Shown here one piece after another: positions 1 through 9,970 of a DNA stretch of 64,000 nucleotides; positions within the stretch are counted from its first letter, which is position 1, and each line of letters begins with the position of its first letter. A program made the position numbers and the translations under genes. The DNA is taken from NCBI GenBank assembly GCA_019058295.1, contig JAHPZI010000026.1, positions 1 to 64,000 on the forward strand, given 5' to 3'. Source of the DNA: Promethearchaeota archaeon (GTDB lineage: Archaea; Asgardarchaeota; Lokiarchaeia; Sigyniarchaeales; SOKP01). Under the pieces are notes generated by a model, which saw nothing but the letters and a program-made list of their open reading frames with translations, was not told the origin of the DNA and ran no database searches.

Positions 1-144
1 AATTATAGAAATACAGTTCAATGGATTTTTATGCTTTTACTTCCTTTGATACTGTAACTTTTTATTTTATTACTTTTTCATTTATTTTAAAGAAGAAATA
101 TAAAATATTTCTGTATTATAAAAGCTACATTCCTTTAGTTTATT

Positions 145-1377
145 TTATCCATCTTTTATTCCTTCTTCTGTTATAGCGAATACTGCTTCGCTCTCTGGGA
201 GCGATGGCGAATCAACAATTTTAGCGACTCTCTGTTCTCCTTTTCCTTTTCTAAGATAGACCCTAATAGTGCTGCCGTGAGCCACTACATTACCACCAGC
301 TGCCCGTAAGGGATTTCCATAAAAAACATCTGGCTTCGATTGTACCTGATTAGTGACAACTATTGCTAATTCAGGATAAATATCGCATAATCGGAGTAAG
401 TCATGGAGATGTTGATTTATTAGCTGCTGCCGATTTGCTAACGTTCCACGTCCTATGTATTCGCTTCTGAAATGACCAATTAAGCTGTCAACAATAATCA
501 GCTTAATATTCTTCTCTTTAATGATATTTGCAGCCTCTTTAATTAATAGAATTTGATGATCTGAGTTATAAGCACGCCCAAAAACGATGTTTTTCAACAC
601 TTTTTGATAATCCAAATCCTTTGCTTCTGACATTTGAATTATTCTTTCGGGTCTAAATGTTCCTTCTGTATCAATATATAAAGCATTGCCTTCAATCCCT
701 CCTTGTTCTCTAGGTAATTGAACATTAACGCATAATTGATGGCAGATCTGAGTCTTTCCTGTCCTAAACTCTCCAAAGAATTCGATTACACTACCTGTTT
801 CGATGCCAGATCCTAGTAAATCATCCAATTCCTGACTACTTGTAGTAATTCGAGCGATATTCTTTCTGCGCTCCCATATATCCTCGGCAGATTTGAATCC
901 AATTCCTAACCGTTCCATTGAAGCCTTGATAAGCTTCGCCGTAGTTTTCTCTCCAAGCCCTGAATCGTTAATTATAATATTTGGAGGAGTATATGCTATT
1001 GATTCAAGACTATTAAATCCAGATTTTATAAGTTTATTAAGAGTAGCTTCTCCGACTCCTGGAAGGCTCTTTACTGCTTTTATGCACTCTTCTATGTCTT
1101 CTGAAGCATAAATTTCCTCTTCAAGATCTTCCTCTTCGTTAAGTTGTTCCAATTCATCGAAGGCTTCAATTAATTCTTGGTCGTCGTCATAATCTTCAAT
1201 ATCATCTTCTAATATTTCTTCCTCTGCCTCATCATCTTTTTCTCCTATGTTTACATCTTCAGCATCGTCATCTTGAGCATATTTTAGATGGTCTTTATAG
1301 ATCTTCCCTTTTATATGCGTTCTATTACATTCAGCGCAAAAATAGCCCCCATTTTTTATTTCTACTGCTTTTGCCAT
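145..1377 (-). CDS. radA: DNA repair and recombination protein RadA, with N-terminal Cys/His finger-like motif and acidic linker
   Basis: HhH segment (SLPGVGEATLNKLIKSGF), Walker A GEFRTGKTQ, LIIVDSLIGHFRSEYIGRGTLANRQQ, VVTNQVQSKPD; N-term CAECNRTHIKGKIYKDH. Confidence 0.96.
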   Translation of the reverse strand: MAKAVEIKNGGYFCAECNRTHIKGKIYKDHLKYAQDDDAEDVNIGEKDDEAEEEILEDDIEDYDDDQELIEAFDELEQLNEEEDLEEEIYASEDIEECIKAVKSLPGVGEATLNKLIKSGFNSLESIAYTPPNIIINDSGLGEKTTAKLIKASMERLGIGFKSAEDIWERRKNIARITTSSQELDDLLGSGIETGSVIEFFGEFRTGKTQICHQLCVNVQLPREQGGIEGNALYIDTEGTFRPERIIQMSEAKDLDYQKVLKNIVFGRAYNSDHQILLIKEAANIIKEKNIKLIIVDSLIGHFRSEYIGRGTLANRQQLINQHLHDLLRLCDIYPELAIVVTNQVQSKPDVFYGNPLRAAGGNVVAHGSTIRVYLRKGKGEQRVAKIVDSPSLPESEAVFAITEEGIKDG

Positions 1378-1598
1378 AATTAATCACATAATAAATTTTT
1401 AGTTCCATTTCTAATTATGTTATATGTAGAAAACCGCTTATTTTAAAAGCAATAGACTTAAAAATTTCTAATTTCTATTATATTTTTTTTCATAGAATAA
1501 TAAAAAAAGAGACTTTTTCAATATTCTTTAAATTTATTTTTTAATGCTGGTTTGTTGGATAAAGAAGTCTTGAGTTTAAAAAGAATTCAAATAAACTC

Positions 1599-1976
1599 TT
1601 ACATTAAATTTTTTATCTGTTCGCTAACTTTTCTTAGCTCTATAAAGCATGTATCCATACGAGCATCAACATCAAGACACACACATATAATGAGCTCTTC
1701 ACCCGCTTCCATGATTGCGAAATTGCCCTCGTTGCCTTGAAGGATACAGACGTCTAAAGTTCCTGATTTCAATTCGAGGAGTACTCGTTCAGATACACTT
1801 AAAATTGTCGCCGTCATGGCTGCTAATCTAATATCTGAGATACCTTCTTCCAGTATAGCTTGTATAATAAGACCCTCGGCTGAAACTACGGCAGAACTCT
1901 TCACTCCTTCAATATTATCATGGAGTGTCTGAAGCAAAAATCTCAATTGCTCATCGCTCGTTGGTAAACACCTCAA
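1599..1976 (-). CDS. Roadblock/LC7 domain protein
   Basis: ~120 aa: LLQTLHDNIEGVKSSAVVSAEGLIIQ...AAMTATILSVSERVLLEL...; typical roadblock/LC7 layout; TTG start. Confidence 0.85.
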   Translation of the reverse strand: MRCLPTSDEQLRFLLQTLHDNIEGVKSSAVVSAEGLIIQAILEEGISDIRLAAMTATILSVSERVLLELKSGTLDVCILQGNEGNFAIMEAGEELIICVCLDVDARMDTCFIELRKVSEQIKNLM

Positions 1977-2010
1977 CTCTCAATTGCTCATCGCTAATTG
2001 GTAAACACCT
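1941..2010. repeat. 33-bp direct repeat (31/33 identical, 37-bp period) over the start of the roadblock gene
   Basis: tctcaattgctcatcgctCGttggtaaacacct (1941-1973) and tctcaattgctcatcgctAAttggtaaacacct (1978-2010). Confidence 0.95.
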
Positions 2011-2218
2011 AAAGAAAATCTCTTGATATTGTTTATATTCGATCTTAAAGCAAGTTTTAAAGACTTGCTATATTATTTAATTATTTAAGAGTTCAATTAA
2101 TTATTTATAAAATAATCATTATCTAATTTAAAACTATAGATAATCATTTATATGAATATAATTATTAAAATATAGCCTTGTAAAAAAAATTATTAATTTT
2201 ATGATCGGTGAGATTTAA

Positions 2219-3454
2219 TTGAGTTTAAGATTAAAATTTGAATATTATCCAAAAATAGATAGTGCTCTACTTAAGGATGCATATAAATTCATCCAAGAGA
2301 ATAAAGAGAAATGGGATACTCCTTTCTTTACTGATACAAAATCTCATATAGACGTAGAAAAAATTCAAAATACGACTAAACATGTTATAAATAAAAATTT
2401 AAGAAATGTTATTGTTTTAGGAACAGGGGGGTCAATTCAAACTTTGTTGGCAATAAAACATTTAGCTATGAAAAAGATTTATCCTATAACGAGTTCACGA
2501 GCAGTTGAGTTAAATAAATGTTTAAATGAGACAAATCCGGAAGATTCTATTGTGATTCCTATTTCTAGAGGTGGGGAAACACTAGATATAAATTCTACTA
2601 TAGGAACTTTTCTTAAGGAGGGTTATAAATTTATTGGTCTTTCTTCAATGGGTACTATGAATGAAATATTAAAAAAAATAAACTGTCCTATTTTAGATGT
2701 TCCCGATTTGTCAGGTCGATATGCTGGTTCTATGTCCAACGTAGGAATTGTTCCTGCGTATCTCTCAGGTATTAATATTGAAGATTATATAAGGGGATTA
2801 GAAGAAGGATATACTTTATACATGAACTCTGAGAACAATATTGCATTAGAATTTTCATGTTATCTTTTTAATTTATATAAAAAAGGGTATAAAGTAGTAT
2901 TTTCTATGCCATATTCAAAGAACCTTGAAGAAAGTGTGGGATTATTTGTTCAATGTATATCAGAAAGTACAGGCAAAGATGGGAAAGGTTTGATGGGCAC
3001 ATTCCAATCTGCGCCTTTATGTCAACATTCAGTACTGGAGTATCTCTTAGGAGGCACTAAAGGTGCTACAATTCCTATTTTATGGACTATTAGAAATGAG
3101 CATCCAGATTTAACGCTAGAATCTTCTATTAACTACATTAACGGTGAAAACGCACAGAATATTGTAAATTACCAGGCAGATGCGACATTCCAAGCATTAA
3201 TCAAACAAAGCGTGCCTTCTGCTAAAATCTCAATTGATACTCCTAAAGAAATTGTCATTGGGCATTTGATCTCTTTTATCCTATCCACGATATACTATCT
3301 TTGTATCTTGTTTGGTGTGAATTGGGCAAATAATCCAAAAGTTGTTATTGGAAAGAAAATCTGCAATGAAGCTTTAAAGGATAAAGTTCCTTCTGAAGAA
3401 AGAGAAAAAATAAGAAAAAAAATAGCCGACGATATTTTTAGAAATTTTTTCTAA
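2219..3454 (+). CDS. Glucose-6-phosphate isomerase-like SIS-fold protein
   Basis: VIVLGTGGSIQT, IPISRGGETLDIN, DLSGRYAGSMSNVGIVPAYLSGI, QHSVLEYLLGGTKG resemble PGI motifs. Confidence 0.8.
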   Translation: MSLRLKFEYYPKIDSALLKDAYKFIQENKEKWDTPFFTDTKSHIDVEKIQNTTKHVINKNLRNVIVLGTGGSIQTLLAIKHLAMKKIYPITSSRAVELNKCLNETNPEDSIVIPISRGGETLDINSTIGTFLKEGYKFIGLSSMGTMNEILKKINCPILDVPDLSGRYAGSMSNVGIVPAYLSGINIEDYIRGLEEGYTLYMNSENNIALEFSCYLFNLYKKGYKVVFSMPYSKNLEESVGLFVQCISESTGKDGKGLMGTFQSAPLCQHSVLEYLLGGTKGATIPILWTIRNEHPDLTLESSINYINGENAQNIVNYQADATFQALIKQSVPSAKISIDTPKEIVIGHLISFILSTIYYLCILFGVNWANNPKVVIGKKICNEALKDKVPSEEREKIRKKIADDIFRNFF

Positions 3455-3488
3455 TCTTTTTTTGTTATAAAATTTAATTTTATTAGTT

Positions 3489-4928
3489 CTAATTTTGGTG
3501 GATGAAAGCAGTATACAAAACATTTACCGCTTTTTTACAATCTTTCCTTTCAATTATGAACGTTATATTCAACTCCGATGATCCTTGAGCAATTGCTCTT
3601 ACGTTTATATTATTATTACCCATTGTAGTAAAAACTTTTCCAGCAATACCAGGTGTTTGAAGCATTCCCGCACCAATTACAGCAATTAAAGAAATATCAT
3701 TATCAATTTTTATGGAAAACCACTGTTTACCAAAAAATTCAGAATTTCTTAATAAAAAGCTTACTTTCATTGAATCTTCTAAATCAATTCCAAATGTAAT
3801 ATTATTTTCCGAAGAACTTTGCGATATAAATTTAATATTTACATTATTATCACCAAGAAGTGAAAATAATTTTGATACTGTACCGTGTAAAGATATCATA
3901 GTCCCACTTTCAATTGTTACCATTGTCAGTCTTTCGATTGAGGTAATGGCTTTAATTTTTTTATCGTCCTTAACAATCTCTTTAGTAATAGTCGTAAATT
4001 CGTTTGTTTCTGGATTATTAAAATCTCTAATTTCTGATGGAATATCTCTTTTTTCGTTAACATCAAGACATACAGGATGTAGTACTTTTGAGCCAAAAAA
4101 AGCTAATTCCTTTGCTTCAATGTAAGATATTTGCCTTAATAGATCTGTTTTATCTGAAATTTTAGGATCAGCATTTAAAAATCCTTTAACATCTTTCCAG
4201 TAAATGACCTTAGTGTTATATTTTGGCATTAAACAAAAAGCCAAAATTGCTGCAGTTAAATCCGTTCCTCCACGACCTAAAGTTGTAATTTTTTTATTTT
4301 TAGTTGACCCATAATACCCTGTCACACAAATTAGATCAATTAAATCTGAATCTAATATTGGAACTATTTTTTTCTCAACTAATTCTTGACACTCGTCTAA
4401 GATTGGGAGGGCATTACCAAAGTTTTCGTCAGTAATGATAATCTCATCAGATGATATAAATTGAGATTTAAGATCTTTATCAATTGAATTAAAATATTGA
4501 GAGAAAATAAAAGTGCTTAGTCTTTCTCCATAAGATACTATTATATCTTGAATATCCATACTCGGTCTCAATAAACGAACAATTCGTCCTAATTGACTTA
4601 ATTCTTCAATATTATCGTCTAAGAAATCCAATGTATCATTATATTCAAGTTTAGTTTCATCAATGATCTCATCGATTATTTTTTTATGAATATTGTAAAT
4701 ATTTTCTATGATAAAATCACATTCAGTAGCTTCTTCACACGATTTTGTATAAAAATCTATAAGTTTATCGGTTATCCCTTTTATAGCGGATGTTACTATT
4801 ATTAATTTTTGATTCAAGTATTTTTTTATAATTTGAGTTGTTTTTTCAAATGACTTAGTATCTTGTAAGCACGAACCACCAAATTTCATTACAATAAGGT
4901 CTTTTTTTTTAATCGTCAATTTAAACAC
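3489..4928 (-). CDS. Aspartate kinase with C-terminal ACT domains
   Basis: VMKFGGSCLQD, TTLGRGGTDLTAAILA, YWKDVKGFLNADPKI, tandem ACT regions. Confidence 0.93.
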   Translation of the reverse strand: MFKLTIKKKDLIVMKFGGSCLQDTKSFEKTTQIIKKYLNQKLIIVTSAIKGITDKLIDFYTKSCEEATECDFIIENIYNIHKKIIDEIIDETKLEYNDTLDFLDDNIEELSQLGRIVRLLRPSMDIQDIIVSYGERLSTFIFSQYFNSIDKDLKSQFISSDEIIITDENFGNALPILDECQELVEKKIVPILDSDLIDLICVTGYYGSTKNKKITTLGRGGTDLTAAILAFCLMPKYNTKVIYWKDVKGFLNADPKISDKTDLLRQISYIEAKELAFFGSKVLHPVCLDVNEKRDIPSEIRDFNNPETNEFTTITKEIVKDDKKIKAITSIERLTMVTIESGTMISLHGTVSKLFSLLGDNNVNIKFISQSSSENNITFGIDLEDSMKVSFLLRNSEFFGKQWFSIKIDNDISLIAVIGAGMLQTPGIAGKVFTTMGNNNINVRAIAQGSSELNITFIIERKDCKKAVNVLYTAFIHQN

Positions 4929-5070
4929 CAGTTAAGTATCTTATAATAATAATCAATAAGAAACAAAGTAAATAGATTTTTTTATAAATCATTAAAAAAG
5001 AATGGAAAAAAAAAAGAATTTAGAAATTAATTCTTTTTTATAATAAATAGGAAAAAAAAAAATATTTTCG

Positions 5071-5862
5071 ATGAAGTTAAGTATAATTATTCCTTGCTAT
5101 AATGAAGAATCTACTCTTAAAAAATTATTAGAGCATCTATTTAAGATTCAATTTCCTATAGAAAGAGAGATTATTGTTATTGATGATGGATCTGTAAGAA
5201 ATCATAAAGATTTTATTAAAGAAGAGATAAATTCAAATAAAATTAAATTCATAAGGTTACCTCAAAATCAAGGAAAAGGATTTGCAATTAGAGTTGGATT
5301 AAAATTCGCTTCTGGTGATGTTTTTATAAATCAGGATGCTGATTTTGAATATATTCCTTCCGATATACCTAAGCTATTAAATCCAATATTAAAAAATAAA
5401 GCTAATGTAGTTTATGGCACAAGATTTGCTACAAGACCAAAATTTATGTCTAAGTCCCATTATTTAGCGAATATAGTTCTAACAAAAATAGCCAATTTCA
5501 TATATCATACTAATTTAACAGATATGGAAACAGGGTACAAATTATTTACTAAGAAAGTCTTAAGTACAATTAAACTTAACGCTCGACAATTTGAATTTGA
5601 CCCAGAAATTACATCTAAAATAATTTTAAGTGGCTTTAAAATTCATGAAATACCGATTCAATATAAATATCGTGATTTTAATGACTCTAAAATCAATTGG
5701 CTTGATGGAGTTGAGTGTTTATTTATTCTTCTTCAACAAAGATTTTGTCCAAAATCAAATTTTTATCAATTTATATATAAAATCTTTAAATATCACTTTA
5801 AAAAAATCATTCTTAAATTAACAAAATTTATAGCTAAATTTGTTTATATGCGTCGAATTTAA
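5071..5862 (+). CDS. Family 2 glycosyltransferase (dolichyl-phosphate-sugar synthase-like)
   Basis: LSIIIPCYNEESTLKKLL, IVIDDGS, NQGKGFAIRVGLKFASGDVFINQDADFEY. Confidence 0.9.
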   Translation: MKLSIIIPCYNEESTLKKLLEHLFKIQFPIEREIIVIDDGSVRNHKDFIKEEINSNKIKFIRLPQNQGKGFAIRVGLKFASGDVFINQDADFEYIPSDIPKLLNPILKNKANVVYGTRFATRPKFMSKSHYLANIVLTKIANFIYHTNLTDMETGYKLFTKKVLSTIKLNARQFEFDPEITSKIILSGFKIHEIPIQYKYRDFNDSKINWLDGVECLFILLQQRFCPKSNFYQFIYKIFKYHFKKIILKLTKFIAKFVYMRRI

Positions 5863-5863
5863 T

Positions 5864-7240
5864 TCATTTTAAACTATCAATAAATCTATTCAAAAGAGCC
5901 CAAAAATGCTTAAGTGATTGAATTTCTTTAAGAATTCCAATAATAATTTTAGGTCTAAGATAGAACTCAAGATAGGCTCTTCTTTGAATATTTTTCATCA
6001 TCTTTCGAGTCATACCATCTGGGACATATCCCACATCATGCACAAAAAAGTGGTCATAGTTGATTTTTTTCATTCCCTTATCCATTAATTCCTTATAAAG
6101 CTCGGATCCAGGCAACGGCATAAAATTATTAAATTGAGCTCTATTAATGTTTACTAATTTTGATAATCCAATAGTTTGAAGCATTTCATATTTAGTTTCT
6201 CCAGGTATTCCAAACATAAAAAAGCCTGTAGTTTTTATATTGATATTATTAAAAATTTTCATTTTTTCTATAATTTTCTTAATTGAAAGATGTTTTTTTG
6301 TAATATTATGTATACGCTGAGAGCCAAATTCAAGGCCTAATGCCAAAGAATGGCACCCTGATCTCTCCATAAGTTTTAACCCATCTTCATCTAGGGTATC
6401 AATCCTCACGCCTGAAGGACAACTCCATGTGATATTCATCTTTAATTTTATTAGAGTTTCACAAAATTCCGTTAAAAGTTTCTTGAATAAAGTGAAGTTT
6501 TCGTCTTCTATTAAAAAATCTCTTACTCCATAATTTTTTTTCAAAAACTTCATCTCCTTAATCACATTTTCTATAGATCTTTTTCTAATTCGACGTGTGG
6601 TAACTGCTTTACCAGCACAAAAAGTACATTCCATTGGACAACCTCTTGTTATAATTATCGGAGCTGTGGGGAAGCTTTTGAAGAATCCACCATGGGGCAT
6701 TGGGGGGTAATTTCTTGGATCCATTAAATCCCAAGCTGGAAATGGAATAATATCGAGATCTTCAACTATTTCTATTGGATTAATTATTATTTTGTTTCCT
6801 TTCCGCCATATTAGATTTGGTACTTCTTGGAAATTTGGATTATTTGATTGAAGCTGAGACAAGAGCTCAGGAAAAGCAATCTCTGCCTCACATATTAAAG
6901 CAAAATCCGCTCTTGGAAAATCTTTTAATATTTCTTCATGAACTCCTGAGGGGTGATAACCACCAAGAACTATAATCGTATCCGGTTGAAATTTTCTTAT
7001 GATCTTTATATGCTTTCTTGTGGGAGTTACATCAAAGGTAAACATCTGAATGCCAATTAGATCAAAATCATTATTTTTAATGTAATTTTGAAAATCACCA
7101 AATGTGAAATTTTTTTGAAGACAATGCAGTATTGTAACATCATGTCCAGATTCTCTTAAAACAGATGCATTATAACCAATGCCGAGACTTGGCATTATAA
7201 CATAACTTCTGTTTATTGGCATCATCAGCAAGATTTTCAT
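5864..7240 (-). CDS. B12-binding-type radical SAM protein
   Basis: N-term IGIQMFTFDV/IIVLGGYHPSGVHEEIL cobalamin-binding-like domain; RGCPMECTFCAGK (CxxxCxxC). Confidence 0.92.
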   Translation of the reverse strand: MKILLMMPINRSYVIMPSLGIGYNASVLRESGHDVTILHCLQKNFTFGDFQNYIKNNDFDLIGIQMFTFDVTPTRKHIKIIRKFQPDTIIVLGGYHPSGVHEEILKDFPRADFALICEAEIAFPELLSQLQSNNPNFQEVPNLIWRKGNKIIINPIEIVEDLDIIPFPAWDLMDPRNYPPMPHGGFFKSFPTAPIIITRGCPMECTFCAGKAVTTRRIRKRSIENVIKEMKFLKKNYGVRDFLIEDENFTLFKKLLTEFCETLIKLKMNITWSCPSGVRIDTLDEDGLKLMERSGCHSLALGLEFGSQRIHNITKKHLSIKKIIEKMKIFNNINIKTTGFFMFGIPGETKYEMLQTIGLSKLVNINRAQFNNFMPLPGSELYKELMDKGMKKINYDHFFVHDVGYVPDGMTRKMMKNIQRRAYLEFYLRPKIIIGILKEIQSLKHFWALLNRFIDSLK

Positions 7241-7461
7241 TTTAGTGATCCATTGGCAATTTTATTTCCTAGTAAAATATGGTAATCTTGTTTAAATTTA
7301 AAAATATAGGTTTTTAAATTAAGTTTCTGTGAATATTTGATTTTCTATTAAAAAACAGATTAAAATCAATTGGTAAAATTCAATAAGTATAAATATTAAA
7401 TATATTTTGATATTTCAACTTAGAAATTATTGCAATATAAATAATAAAGAACCAAGAGAAA

Positions 7462-8460
7462 ATGAAAGAAATAACAAAGAGAATTTTGATCGGAATCTCT
7501 ACAATAATGTTAATTATTGTCATGATTCTCTATGTTGATATAAAGGAAATTCTAAATAATTTAAATAAAATTTCATTATTAGGTATATTCCTATTTATTC
7601 TGATTTATACAACCACATTTATTTTACGTTCATTTAAACTAAAACAGGTATATCACGGCTTAAATCTTAAATCTTCACTCTTAATATTATATTGTTCCTA
7701 TGGTGTTGGATTTGCCATTAATGAATTAACACCAGGTAAATTTGGGGACCTAGCAAGAATTGAATTTATACAACAAAAGGAAAAAGATATATCATTATCT
7801 AAGAGTCTTTGTGGTGTATCAATCGAGAGATTTATAGATTTACTAGTACTGTTTTCATTTATTAGTTTAGTTACTATTTATTTATATTTAAATAAATTCA
7901 AGGGAACTTCCAATCTAAACTTACATATTTATTTAGGTATTGGTGCACTTATCCTATGTGGAGCCATAGTGATGTTAATTTTACTTTTTTTCACATCTGA
8001 TTGGATATTAAATATTATTGGTAAGATTTCTTCAAAGTTTAAGCATAGATTGGAGCTTTTTCTTGAGAATTTTTTGAACGGAGTAAATGAATTTAGAAAA
8101 AATAAGAAAAGTTTAATTAAAGTTATTATCTTGAGTTTTCCAACATGGTTTTTAGATACACTTACTCTCGTGCTTCTTTTTTATTTAATTGGATATGAAA
8201 TTCATATATTCATAATTATAATGGCTCAAATAATAGTATTCTTTACAAAAGCATTTCCAATTACCCCCGGTGGATGGATTATTTCGGAAAATGTAGGTTC
8301 CTTATTAATTTTTTTATTTTATCCATCAATTCCTTATAATATTATTTTATCTATTTTTATTTTGGATCATTTAATAAGATCAGCCTATATATTTGTTTAT
8401 GGAGTATTTTCTTCTGTTGGTTTTAATTTTAAATTTGAAAAAATGACAAAACAGATTTAA
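7462..8460 (+). CDS. Polytopic membrane protein, lysylphosphatidylglycerol synthase TM/UPF0104 (flippase-like) family
   Basis: ILRSFKLKQVYHGLNLKSSLLILYCSYGVGFAINELTPGKFGDLARIEFI and FPITPGGWIISENVGSLL. Confidence 0.8.
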   Translation: MKEITKRILIGISTIMLIIVMILYVDIKEILNNLNKISLLGIFLFILIYTTTFILRSFKLKQVYHGLNLKSSLLILYCSYGVGFAINELTPGKFGDLARIEFIQQKEKDISLSKSLCGVSIERFIDLLVLFSFISLVTIYLYLNKFKGTSNLNLHIYLGIGALILCGAIVMLILLFFTSDWILNIIGKISSKFKHRLELFLENFLNGVNEFRKNKKSLIKVIILSFPTWFLDTLTLVLLFYLIGYEIHIFIIIMAQIIVFFTKAFPITPGGWIISENVGSLLIFLFYPSIPYNIILSIFILDHLIRSAYIFVYGVFSSVGFNFKFEKMTKQI

Positions 8461-8518
8461 AGGAACCAAAACAGAATATATAGGATGGATTAAAGAGATT
8501 TTAGGACTTTAATTCATA

Positions 8519-8647
8519 TTAAAACAGGAGAATAATTACTAAAATTGATAATAATATTCCAATTAAGGAAAAAAATAATGCCATAAGAAGATTATCTACT
8601 TTTATCTCCCTTTTTATCAATCTTAAATTTAAATTGCTTAAGAGATT
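8519..8647 (-). pseudogene. C-terminal remnant of a third copy of the GT-C-like membrane protein
   Basis: Minus-strand frame NLRLIKREIKVDNLLMALFFSLIGILLSILVIILLF* aligns with the paralog C-terminus NLGFIKREIIVNNHMLTFYLSFIGVFYSILIIIFYL*. Confidence 0.8.
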
Positions 8648-8731
8648 TATGTACTTATTTTAATAAGTTTAAGTTATTGATTACAATGAAAAAAACTCTG
8701 AATTAGTATAATAAAAAATATTTTCATTAAA

Positions 8732-9793
8732 TTAATAGATTGGAGTTTTAAAAATAAATATAATTATAATATATGATAAAAATACTCCAATAAATGACAA
8801 ATAAAAGGTCAGCAGATGATTATTTACTATTATTTTTTTTTTCATAAATTTTAAATTCAATTTAAACCTAAAAAATTCTCTCTCCTTTAAAATTCCGTAA
8901 AATATTATGGATTGAAACCATCGTAAATATGGCCAGCTGAAAAATAAATAAGTACCGAGCGCAACCATTGAAATTATGATTATTTCAAAAATATCAGAAT
9001 TTTTTAATCTAAATAAAAGAAATAAAATAAATATACATATAAAAGGAATTAATCTTATATATATAGGCACATAAGACCCTCTCTCATTCCACTCTGCTAA
9101 TGATTGATAATAGTAAGGTAAGTAAAAAAGGGGTAAAACTATAAAAATGAAAATTAATAACGGGATAATGGTAAGAGAAATTTTTAAATCTTTCCAGTCT
9201 TTTTCATATAGAAATTTAATAATAAGAAATCCTATTGCTGGTATGGTATAAAACTTAATACACATTGATAAACCTATAAAGATATAAAATAGATATCTCG
9301 CATAGATCTCTTTTTTTGGGTAAAATATCAATGCTAATAAGAAAAAGAAGAAGAAGAAAGAATCTGTAATATGATATCCGCAATTTTCTAAGCTAAAGGA
9401 ATTATTTAGAAACCAAAACGGATTTAGTAAAAATAAAGCAAATGCATATTTTGGATTATTAATGTTAAAACTTTTTATAACAAAATAGAACATAAAACAT
9501 GTCAATAAGTCCCAAAAAAAAGCCCAAAAAACAAAAACTTCAAACCTTCCAAAAGATAAAAACACAAATACCAAAATAAAAATTTGAGTCAGTATCGGAT
9601 AACCTCCCCATTGCTTAGAATAATTTAATTGAACATCTCCCCAAGATTTTTGAGGATTTAACATATGGAAATAATAATAATAAAATAACATAATTATTCT
9701 TGCCATAATACCTAAAAAAATAAAGATTAAAGCCTTTTTGGCAAAAATTTTATCCAGTATTCTTTTTTCTTCTATAATAACATCATTTTCCAT
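8732..9793 (-). CDS. Polytopic membrane protein, probable GT-C-type glycosyltransferase (copy A)
   Basis: Multiple hydrophobic segments, acidic first loop (KSWGD), close paralog of the adjacent ORF. Confidence 0.65.
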   Translation of the reverse strand: MENDVIIEEKRILDKIFAKKALIFIFLGIMARIIMLFYYYYFHMLNPQKSWGDVQLNYSKQWGGYPILTQIFILVFVFLSFGRFEVFVFWAFFWDLLTCFMFYFVIKSFNINNPKYAFALFLLNPFWFLNNSFSLENCGYHITDSFFFFFFLLALIFYPKKEIYARYLFYIFIGLSMCIKFYTIPAIGFLIIKFLYEKDWKDLKISLTIIPLLIFIFIVLPLFYLPYYYQSLAEWNERGSYVPIYIRLIPFICIFILFLLFRLKNSDIFEIIIISMVALGTYLFFSWPYLRWFQSIIFYGILKEREFFRFKLNLKFMKKKIIVNNHLLTFYLSFIGVFLSYIIIIFIFKTPIY

Positions 9794-9970
9794 AAATATT
9801 CACCATAAAGAACATCTTATAAAGTTTTTTTTATTGAGAATCTATCCTAAATTTAATTTACTAAAGAAAATTCTGTATTTATTTTAACAAATTTAATTTA
9901 TTAAATCTAATGAAAAGAATTCTGAATTAGAAGTATAAAAAAAATCTCATTTAATTAATAGATTGAAGTT

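Noticed and set aside
893-1740. Plus-strand ORFs opposite radA and the roadblock gene
   Set aside because: Lie wholly or mainly antisense to confident genes, no recognisable domain.
5864-7240. Radical SAM protein as the activase of the glycyl radical enzyme
   Set aside because: It has an N-terminal B12-binding-type domain, is ~8 kb away and lacks PFL-activase features.
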